Assembly: GCA_004299485.1 (NCBI GenBank)
Contig: SCQP01000007.1
Span: 62,001 to 126,000 of the forward strand
Reading direction: 5' to 3'
Origin: Acidobacteriota bacterium
GTDB lineage: Bacteria; Acidobacteriota; Terriglobia; Terriglobales; SCQP01
DNA length: 64,000 bases
Shown: positions 23,954-30,067 of the stretch, piece after piece
Numbering within the stretch: the stretch's first letter is position 1
Layout: every line of letters starts with the position of its first letter
Program-made: the position numbers and the translations under genes
The notes under the pieces: model-generated
Databases searched by the model: none
Told to the model about the DNA's origin: nothing
Seen by the model: the letters and a program-made list of their open reading frames with translations, nothing else

Positions 23954-24943
23954 ATGAAGCGCGCCCGTCTCCGTTCGCTCGCCCTCGGGCTCATTTTCGC
24001 TCTGGCCATTCCGCTGGCCGCGCAAAGCGCCAACGAAAAGAACCTCAAGGATATCGGCCATCGCGGTGTGGGCGACGGGATGAACTTCTATTCCGTCGAA
24101 AAGTCTATTGCGCTGGGCAAGCAGTTGGCCGAACAAGTGGAGGCGACCGCGCGCATTCAGAAGGATCCGGAGATCAACGAATACATCAATCGACTGGCCC
24201 AAAATCTGGTGCGGCACTCCGATGCTAAAGTGCCCTTTACCGTACGGATTCTGGAGTCGCCCCAAGTCAACGCCGCGGCATTGCCGGGTGGCTACTTTTT
24301 CGTGAACACGGGGCTGATACTGGCGGCCGACAATGAAGCAGAGCTGGCGGGCGTGATGGCGCATGAAATTGCGCATGTAGCGGCGCGGCACGCCACCCGC
24401 AATCTCACGAAGGCGAGATTGATCGACTACGCGACGTTACCGCTGATTTTCGTTGGCGGCGGCATTGGACTTGCGGGACGGAGTCTGGCGGAGGTCGCCA
24501 TCCCCATGAGCTTCATGAAATTCAGCCGCGGTGACGAACGCGAGGCCGATTACCTGGGCTTGCAATACATGTATGAAGCGGGCTACGACCCGCAGGCATT
24601 TGTGCAGATGTTCGAGAAGCTGCTGTCCAAGGAAAAAAAGCAGCCGGGAACCATCGCCAAGGCGTTTTCCTCGCACCCGCCCACGCCCGCACGCATTAAG
24701 GACTCGGAAAAGGAAATCGATTCTTTGCTGCCCTCGCGGCCGGAATACATCCTGAACACCTCGAACTTCAACAAGATCAAGGCCCGCCTGGCCATGCTGG
24801 AGCACGTGGACGACACCAACCTGAAGCTGCATGGTACCGGGCGGCCCAGCCTGATCCGGCCGAATGGCTCGGCCGCGCCGGCAGGCAAACCCACTCTCAA
24901 GCGCCGGCCCGGCGGCGGTGGCGGTGGCGGCGGCGGCAACTAG
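23954..24943 (+). CDS. Exported M48 family metalloprotease (BepA/LoiP-like)
   Basis: A 329-aa periplasmic protease. The signal peptide ends near AIPLAAQS. The zinc site is MAHEIAHVAARH, with a further Glu in GDEREADYLGLQYMYEAGYDP. The stretch VNAAALPGGYFFVNTGLI before it is typical. SSHPPTPARI is the conserved motif after the domain. The C-terminus is a poly-glycine tail (eight Gly) after KRRPGG. Relatives degrade misfolded outer-membrane proteins. The tail overlaps the convergent PIN gene by 4 bp. Confidence 0.9.
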   Translation: MKRARLRSLALGLIFALAIPLAAQSANEKNLKDIGHRGVGDGMNFYSVEKSIALGKQLAEQVEATARIQKDPEINEYINRLAQNLVRHSDAKVPFTVRILESPQVNAAALPGGYFFVNTGLILAADNEAELAGVMAHEIAHVAARHATRNLTKARLIDYATLPLIFVGGGIGLAGRSLAEVAIPMSFMKFSRGDEREADYLGLQYMYEAGYDPQAFVQMFEKLLSKEKKQPGTIAKAFSSHPPTPARIKDSEKEIDSLLPSRPEYILNTSNFNKIKARLAMLEHVDDTNLKLHGTGRPSLIRPNGSAAPAGKPTLKRRPGGGGGGGGGN

Positions 24944-25371
24944 GCGACGGATAAACCGGCCGCGCTAGCCAGGGCGCGCTGGCGCTTGTCAAAGGACAAA
25001 AACATCTCGGCCTTTAACTCGATCGCCGCAGCCACATGAAGCAGGTCCAGCGATCGAACGCCATGGCGGTGCGTATGTGCGAGCGCCAGCTCGGCCGCGG
25101 TCGTGTATGTAGCGTCGGAAAGAGGCGCACAGATGTAAAGGCCGGAATCGCGATCTCTCGCGATCGCCGCACGGGCCGCTGCAGCCTCGACGGCCGCGAT
25201 TTCCTGGCGAAAGATGCGCAACTGGATGGCGTTGACCAACTCGAGCTCGTTCAGTGGGGTCAGTAGAATGCCGCCGCGGCAACGGACCAGAGCTTTCGTG
25301 GCAGCGGCGGAGTAGATCTCCGGAGCGTAGAGTGGGACGAGGGCACTGGTGTCCCAATAAGCTCTCACCAT
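24940..25371 (-). CDS. vapC: PIN-domain toxin
   Basis: A 143-aa PIN nuclease. It starts MVRAYWDTSALVPLY (Asp7), has NELELVNAI with the conserved Glu, GVRSLDLLHVAAAIEL with the third acidic residue and FLSFDKRQRALASAAGL with the fourth. It overlaps the Phd-type antitoxin by 7 bp. This is a different subtype from the other VapC proteins in the window (a long-form 'type II toxin-antitoxin PIN' with WDTSALVPL). Confidence 0.87.
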   Translation of the reverse strand: MVRAYWDTSALVPLYAPEIYSAAATKALVRCRGGILLTPLNELELVNAIQLRIFRQEIAAVEAAAARAAIARDRDSGLYICAPLSDATYTTAAELALAHTHRHGVRSLDLLHVAAAIELKAEMFLSFDKRQRALASAAGLSVA

Positions 25372-25610
25372 CGCTCGTCCCGCTCGCGGCGCAACAGCGT
25401 CGCGGTACTCGGCTTGAGGATCTTATTCCCATAGATCTGGCGCAGGCGTCCCAGGATGTCGGGCATCTCGACCGCATCCGCCGTGGACTCTGGAGCCAGG
25501 CGCGCAATACGGCGGCCACGGCGGGTGATCGCCACGGTTTCGCCAGCGCGAAGCCAGCGCTCAATCGTCGGAAAGCGGTAGCGCAGGTCCCGAATGGAGG
25601 CTGTCTTCAT
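25365..25610 (-). CDS. Phd/YefM-type antitoxin
   Basis: An 81-aa antitoxin beginning MKTASIRDLRYRFPTIERWLRAGETVAITRRGRRIARLAP, the canonical Phd/YefM DNA-binding N-terminus. The C-terminal half (RLRQIYGNKILKPSTATLLRRERDERW) presumably wraps the toxin. An in-frame ATG three codons upstream (25619) is also possible. It is first in the operon and overlaps the toxin. Confidence 0.85.
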   Translation of the reverse strand: MKTASIRDLRYRFPTIERWLRAGETVAITRRGRRIARLAPESTADAVEMPDILGRLRQIYGNKILKPSTATLLRRERDERW

Positions 25611-25662
25611 GTGATCCATCGTAGCATCACATAGAGGATCAGCGGTTTGGTAGTCTGAGAGA

Positions 25663-27264
25663 TTGGCGGATCAAGCGACGCTCAACCCGGAGCAGGCGGT
25701 GAGCTACCCGGAGGGGTGGACGCGCTGGATGATCGCCATTGCCGTGATGGCCAGCGCGGTTATGGAGCTGGTCGACACCTCCGCGGTCAACGTCAGCATT
25801 CCCTACATGGCCGGCAACCTCTCGGCCAGCATTGACGAAGCGACCTGGGTGCTCACCTCCTACCTGGTCTCGAACGCCATCATGCTGCCGCTGACGGGCT
25901 GGCTGTCGGCGCGGTTTGGGCGCAAGCGTTTGCTGCTGACCGCGGTGACCGGATTCACCTGCGCCAGCATTCTCTGCGGCCTGGCGCCGTCGCTGCCGCT
26001 GTTGATTAGCTTCCGGGTGCTGCAAGGAGGCTTTGGCGGCTTGTTGCAGCCGATCACGCGCGCGATCTTATTGGAGTCATTTCCGCGCGAGGAGCGCGGG
26101 CACGCCATGGCCATGTGGGGCGTAGGCATCGTCGTGGCGCCCATCGTGGCGCCGCTACTGGGCGGCTGGCTGACGACGGATTACTCCTGGCGCTGGGTGT
26201 TTTTCATCAACGTACCGGTGAGCATCTTTGCCCTGACGATGGTCAACGCTTATGTCTTCGACCCGTCCTACCTGAAGCGCATCAAGCAAGGCGCCGATAC
26301 CTGGGGCATTATTCTGCTCGCCTTTGGGATTGCTGCGCTGCAGGTCGTGCTCGACAAAGGCCAGGAAGCCGACTGGTTCAGCTCGCATCTGATCGTTGTG
26401 GGCGCGGTGATCGCCGCCGTGTGCCTGGTGGCGTTTGTGATCTGGGAGCTGCGCGCACCCAACCCCGTCGTCCATTTGCGGCTGCTCAAGTACCGTACGT
26501 TTGGCACCGCCTGCGCACTGTCGCTGATTCTGTTTTTTGTGCTCTACGGCAGCATCCTGCTGCTGCCGCTGTTCATGCAGGAAGTGCTGAACTTCCCGGC
26601 GGTGACCGCGGGCGTCTGGAACATGCCGCGCGGCATCGCCACCATGATCGGCATGCCGATCGTCGGAATTCTGATCGGCAAGCGCTGGGACATGCGCGGC
26701 ATGCTGTTTTGCGGGTTGGTGGCGTCAGCGATTGGCGTGCTGATGTTCGGCCAATTGAATGGGCAGTCGGGCCCTTGGGGATTCTTCTGGCCGCAGATTG
26801 TGATGGGGGCGGGGCTGTCGCTGGTCTTTGTGCCCTTTGCCACTATCAGCGTGGACCCGATTCCGAATCCCGAGATGGGCTACGCCACCAGCATCACCGG
26901 GCTGACGCGGAATCTGGGTTCGAGCTTCGGGATTTCGGTGATGGCGACGGCCCTGTCGCGCGGGGAACAGGCGCACCATGCGCGCCTGGTCGCACACGTG
27001 AATTCCGCCAACCCGATCAGCTCGATGCTCCACAGCGCCATCGCCCAGGGGCTGCTGCGCGACGGATCCAGCATCGCGCAGGCGGCGCAGCAAGCCTGGG
27101 GCGTGCTGCAAGGCGAGGTTATGCGGCAGGCGACGGTGCTCAGCTATCTCGACGCCTTCCGGGCGCTGGCCATCATCTTTTTCATCGCCTCGCCGCTGGT
27201 GTTTCTGATGAAGCAACCGAAGTTTGACAAAGGGGCAGGGGCCAGGGGCCAGGGGTCAGCGTAG
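25663..27264 (+). CDS. DHA2-family MFS multidrug exporter (EmrB/QacA type)
   Basis: A 533-aa proton-driven exporter with 14 predicted helices. The family motifs are WVLTSYLVSNAIMLPLTGWLSARFGRKRLLL (motif A) and GFGGLLQPITRAIL, then GWLTTDYSWRWVFFINVPVSI. The start is TTG at 25663 (MADQATLNPEQ), with GAGAG nearby. The last residues, GAGARGQGSA, are encoded by a G-rich repeat array and look like read-through of a 3'-end repeat. No adjacent EmrA or TolC-like gene is present. Confidence 0.93.
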   Translation: MADQATLNPEQAVSYPEGWTRWMIAIAVMASAVMELVDTSAVNVSIPYMAGNLSASIDEATWVLTSYLVSNAIMLPLTGWLSARFGRKRLLLTAVTGFTCASILCGLAPSLPLLISFRVLQGGFGGLLQPITRAILLESFPREERGHAMAMWGVGIVVAPIVAPLLGGWLTTDYSWRWVFFINVPVSIFALTMVNAYVFDPSYLKRIKQGADTWGIILLAFGIAALQVVLDKGQEADWFSSHLIVVGAVIAAVCLVAFVIWELRAPNPVVHLRLLKYRTFGTACALSLILFFVLYGSILLLPLFMQEVLNFPAVTAGVWNMPRGIATMIGMPIVGILIGKRWDMRGMLFCGLVASAIGVLMFGQLNGQSGPWGFFWPQIVMGAGLSLVFVPFATISVDPIPNPEMGYATSITGLTRNLGSSFGISVMATALSRGEQAHHARLVAHVNSANPISSMLHSAIAQGLLRDGSSIAQAAQQAWGVLQGEVMRQATVLSYLDAFRALAIIFFIASPLVFLMKQPKFDKGAGARGQGSA

Positions 27265-27296
27265 CGGCGACAGTCAGCAAGTCAGCGAATCAGCTT
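27232..27296. repeat. G-rich plus octamer repeat array at the 3' end of the DHA2 exporter gene
   Basis: Units of GGGGCCA/GGGGTCA at 27232-27259 encode the last residues of the exporter and reach 5 bp from its stop. Three octamers (GTCAGCAA, GTCAGCGA, ATCAGCTT) follow at 27273-27296. Both repeat types seen singly elsewhere occur here side by side, between convergent genes. Confidence 0.85.
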
Positions 27297-27311
27297 GGGA
27301 TGGCGCTGCGG

Positions 27312-27740
27312 CTACTTCGCGGGGATAGTAAAGGGCTTGCCCTTTTCGCCGACCTGGAAGACGAGCACTTCGGCGGGTTCGGTGGCGCTGAGGTTGCGCA
27401 TCATGCGATGCACATGCATGGGCGGTTCGTAGAAGTAATCGCCGGCGCGGTAGGTTTTGGGCTGGCCGGGATCGACCTGGTTCTCGATTGAACCCTTCAG
27501 GATGTAGGCGAACACTGGGCCGGTATGCTCGTGCGGATGGCCGTGCTCGCCGGGAGCGAGCGTCAGAATGATGACGCTGGCCTCGGCGTTGGGCATGGGC
27601 GCCAGCGGCTCACGCATGAGGGTGCGCACGGGGGTGTGTTTCCCGGATTGCGCGGCCGCAAGCGCCGGCAGAGCCAGGGGGAGCGTGAGCAGGCCGGCGG
27701 CGGCCGAGAGCAGCGCGGTGTTGGCTTCGCGTCGTGTCAT
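27312..27740 (-). CDS. Exported cupin-domain protein
   Basis: A 142-aa protein. A twin-Arg-like start (MTRREANTALLSAAAGLLTLPLALPALAAAQ) precedes a single cupin barrel. Metal-binding His/Glu residues lie in PGEHGHPHEHTGPVFAYILKGSI, with a second motif near PPMHVHRMMRN. The enzymatic activity, if any, is unknown; it may bind a small ligand. GGAGG lies 10 nt before the ATG. The ATG overlaps the end of the DUF3179 gene by 4 bp, so it is probably cotranscribed and translationally coupled. Confidence 0.85.
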   Translation of the reverse strand: MTRREANTALLSAAAGLLTLPLALPALAAAQSGKHTPVRTLMREPLAPMPNAEASVIILTLAPGEHGHPHEHTGPVFAYILKGSIENQVDPGQPKTYRAGDYFYEPPMHVHRMMRNLSATEPAEVLVFQVGEKGKPFTIPAK

Positions 27741-28735
27741 TGGGGTGAGTCCTCCTTGTAAAGCTTGGTGCCGGGATGGAATTCCGACCATGCAAACCAG
27801 AATTCTGGTTCCAGAATGAGCGAGCGCAGGCGCGCGCCGCGCAGGCGGCCAGAGAGGCAAACGCCATAGGCGTTCCAGAGGGAGTGCGTTTCCCGGTCGC
27901 GCAGGCGCGACGCGCCGGGGTTGGCAGCCTGGAAATGCAAATGGCGGCCGCGAGCTTCGGCGATGAAGGCGGTGGTGGTGTCGGAGGCGGGCTGATGCAC
28001 CAACAGCACCGGCACACTGCCGAGCTGATCGTTGACGACCGGCGTTTTATTGAGCGCGGCCACGGCATAGGCTTTGACGACGCCACCCGCCTCAAGGCCC
28101 ACAATCGTAGCGCGCGGCGGCAAGCGGTCATCATGGCCGAACGCGCCCTTGGGCGCACCGCCGCCGGCATTGACGATGCCCTGATCCAGAATCTGGTTCA
28201 TGCGCCCGAGGCGGGCGGCGTAGCCGGGCAAAGGCTGGAGCACCTGTGTCTGCGGATGCTTGCGGCGCCATTCGCTCCACTTCGTGAGCTGGAACGGATA
28301 CAGCTCGAGGTGCGTGCCCTTCAACGGCCCACTGATGGCGCTTGCGGTGGACTGCAGCCAGCGGCTACCGGTCTGGCGGTCGCGAAAGACTTCATTACCG
28401 CCATCGGCACCGGCGGTATCGAACTGCAGCACGCGACCTTTTACAGCGGCCCTGAACACGAGGGCCGTATTGCAGTAGCTTCACCAGGTGACGGTGATCG
28501 GTCCATCGGGCATCTGGTCTTCGACGATGCCGTGCTGCGCCACAATCGCGGCTGGATAGGCGCGCGAAACGCCATCCTCGCTAACGCCAATGAGCAGATT
28601 CGAGGGTGCGAGAAAGCTGGCCTGCGCCGCAGCGACAAAATGGGGATGGTCGATGGGACGGTAGGGCAAAGGCTGCTGCGCCGGCAACACGCCAACGGTC
28701 GCGAACCCCACGGCGATGAGGAACAGCAACCTCAT
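27737..28735 (-). CDS. DUF3179 protein with an in-frame TGA at the CxxC position: predicted selenoprotein
   Basis: One frame of 333 codons is crossed by a single TGA (28483-28481). From ATG 28735 the protein is 332 aa: signal peptide (MRLLFLIAVGFATVGVLPAQ), then LPYRPIDHPHFVAAAQASFL, typical of DUF3179. The TGA follows ITVTW and precedes S-Y-C-NTALVF. DUF3179 relatives have a CxxC motif at this point (TYCPLC type), so the codon replaces the first Cys and gives UxxC (U85, C88). The frame continues through RDRQTGSRWLQ and FWFAWSEFHPGTKLY, all conserved family features. A hairpin follows the TGA at SECIS distance. Function is unknown; UxxC suggests a redox role. A GTG at 28750 could extend the start by five codons. 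The alternatives are a nonsense mutation or sequencing error. Confidence 0.8.
28447..28467 (-). promoter_or_regulatory. SECIS-like hairpin downstream of the in-frame TGA
   Basis: On the DUF3179 sense strand a perfect 7-bp stem, CGGCCCT/AGGGCCG, closes a 7-nt loop CGTGTTC (28460-28454). The stem starts 13 nt and the loop 20 nt after the TGA. The second loop base is G. The general bacterial SECIS model calls for a short stem-loop with the loop about 16-37 nt from the UGA and a G in the first two loop positions. The hairpin lies inside the coding sequence, as bacterial SECIS elements do. Confidence 0.6.
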
Positions 28736-28754
28736 GGGGCCATTATGCACCCCG

Positions 28755-29846
28755 CTACTGATAAACGATATAGATCGGGCGCGGCGAGAGCGCCAGAATT
28801 TCTGCCGGCGTCATCAGGTGATGGCCCCACTTCATGTCGTTGTGGTAGAAGAGCTTGAAGCCTGTGAACTGAACCGGCTGGTGCTCGATGAAATCGCGAT
28901 AAGCGGCCTTCTTGTCACTGGGTGAGCCGAACCCATCCATATCCATCACGACCTCGACTTGCGGTCGCGGCTTGATGGCGCGGTAGTCGGTGACCATCGC
29001 CTGGGTGAAGCGGTGGACGACGAGAACTTTCGGCGGCAGGTGATTCTGCTCGACGATATTGGCCAGCCAGCGAACGGCAAAATCAATGTCGGAACCGCTG
29101 AGCGTGCCGCGCCACACGCCAGGGCGATGGCCATGCACCAGTGCGAATTCCGGGTCAATCGCCAGCTCGACGTTGGGCAACTTCATGTAGGGTTCAAGGC
29201 GCGGCAACTCCTGCTGCAGGCTGCTCCAGCCAGGTTGCACATCGAGGAACACCAGGCCATGCGCCTGATCGGCCATGTGAATGGCTTTCTCGATCTGCGC
29301 GGCGGGCATGCGCAGGCGGTAGTCGCCATCCGGGCCGCGGGATGCCTGCGCTGACACGGCAATGTAGTCCAGCGCAGGAATCACGGGCGTCGCGGGATCA
29401 GCCTCCGTCCAGGCGTTGACCACGGTTTGCAGTTTGGTGAGAACATCGGCCGGCGGGTACTGGCCGAGAATGCCCATCTGCGTGGAGTAGAAATTGCCGT
29501 AATAGGCGACGATGCGGTGAAAGGGCAGCAGCGCACCCGCATCGGGATAAGCGGCATGCACGGGCCACAACGGCTTGGGACACGGCCGCAAAGGCGCCAC
29601 CTTCTTCCGGTGCGGCTTGTGTTTGGAGGGCGCGCCGATCGGCTCAGCAGGGGGATCGACCGGGGTGGCAACCGCTCCCGGCGGCAGGCAATGGGTCTGC
29701 GGACGCCGATTCGCCAGCGCCAGCATTTTCGCGTTGTAAGCCGCTTCGTTGACCGTCGGCACGGGGGCAGATGGCGCTTGCCCGGCGGCACCGATGGCCA
29801 CGACAGCTAGAACCAAGAACGAAACAAAAATCTTAATGCCCTTCAC
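28755..29846 (-). CDS. Secreted protein of unknown function, upstream of the DUF3179 gene
   Basis: A 363-aa protein starting at GTG (MKGIKIFVSFLVLAVVAIGAAGQAPSAP, signal peptide). A Pro/Lys/His-rich linker spans residues 60-95. A conserved-looking domain follows with FHRIVAYYGNFYSTQMGILGQYPPADVL, VIPALDYIAVSAQASRG, HGLVFLDVQPGWSSL, VELAIDPEFALV, KVLVVHRFTQAMVTD and VVMDMDGFGSPSDKKAAYRDF. Repeated beta-strand/acidic-end blocks suggest a TIM-barrel, possibly glycoside-hydrolase-like, but I do not recognise the family. It ends about 20 bp before the DUF3179 ATG, so it probably shares the transcript. Confidence 0.75.
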   Translation of the reverse strand: MKGIKIFVSFLVLAVVAIGAAGQAPSAPVPTVNEAAYNAKMLALANRRPQTHCLPPGAVATPVDPPAEPIGAPSKHKPHRKKVAPLRPCPKPLWPVHAAYPDAGALLPFHRIVAYYGNFYSTQMGILGQYPPADVLTKLQTVVNAWTEADPATPVIPALDYIAVSAQASRGPDGDYRLRMPAAQIEKAIHMADQAHGLVFLDVQPGWSSLQQELPRLEPYMKLPNVELAIDPEFALVHGHRPGVWRGTLSGSDIDFAVRWLANIVEQNHLPPKVLVVHRFTQAMVTDYRAIKPRPQVEVVMDMDGFGSPSDKKAAYRDFIEHQPVQFTGFKLFYHNDMKWGHHLMTPAEILALSPRPIYIVYQ

Positions 29847-29904
29847 ATAATCAGTTTAAACGGCTGCTCTGCTGCTGGGCAGTAGCAGGTGAGGCGCGGT
29901 GCCG

Positions 29905-30014
29905 GTGGCTCGCCACTTTTTGCCCTGGTCGCTCCCGTTGGTCGCTTGGAGTGCGGGCTTCGATTCCCGGCAGGGTCCGCCCGCTGGCGCTCAGGGATCC
30001 TCCGAGCTGCCGCC
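29905..30014 (+). repeat. 110-bp repeat, copy A (upstream of the ADOP permease)
   Basis: Starts GTGGCTCGCCACTTTTTGCC and ends GAGCTGCCGCC. The inverted copy at 32634-32743 is identical at 106 of 110 positions by direct comparison. It contains the self-complementary GTGGC-TC-GCCAC and GCGGGC...GCCCGC arms. It has no credible reading frame. Confidence 0.9.
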
Positions 30015-30027
30015 GAAGGATTTTTTT
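29997..30027 (+). terminator. Terminator-like hairpin with T7 in the ADOP leader
   Basis: ATCCT-C-CG and CG-A-AGGAT form an imperfect stem (one C-A mismatch), followed by seven T residues (30021-30027). It overlaps the 3' end of repeat copy A and lies about 40 bp before the ADOP start. It may block read-through into the permease gene or act as an attenuator. Confidence 0.45.
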
Positions 30028-30067
30028 GAGAAACCTTTTCCGTGCGGGCCGGTATATAGGGATAGCC

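Noticed and set aside
28481-28483. The in-frame TGA as evidence of a UGA-for-Trp genetic code
   Set aside because: Many genes here end in TGA at the expected place (rimM, larE, galT, pdhB), and the TGA stands at a Cys rather than Trp position.
29951-30013. tRNA T-arm-like sequence (TTCGATTCCCGGC) inside the 110-bp repeat
   Set aside because: No acceptor, D or anticodon arms can be drawn around it, so a tRNA or tRNA-derived element is not supported.
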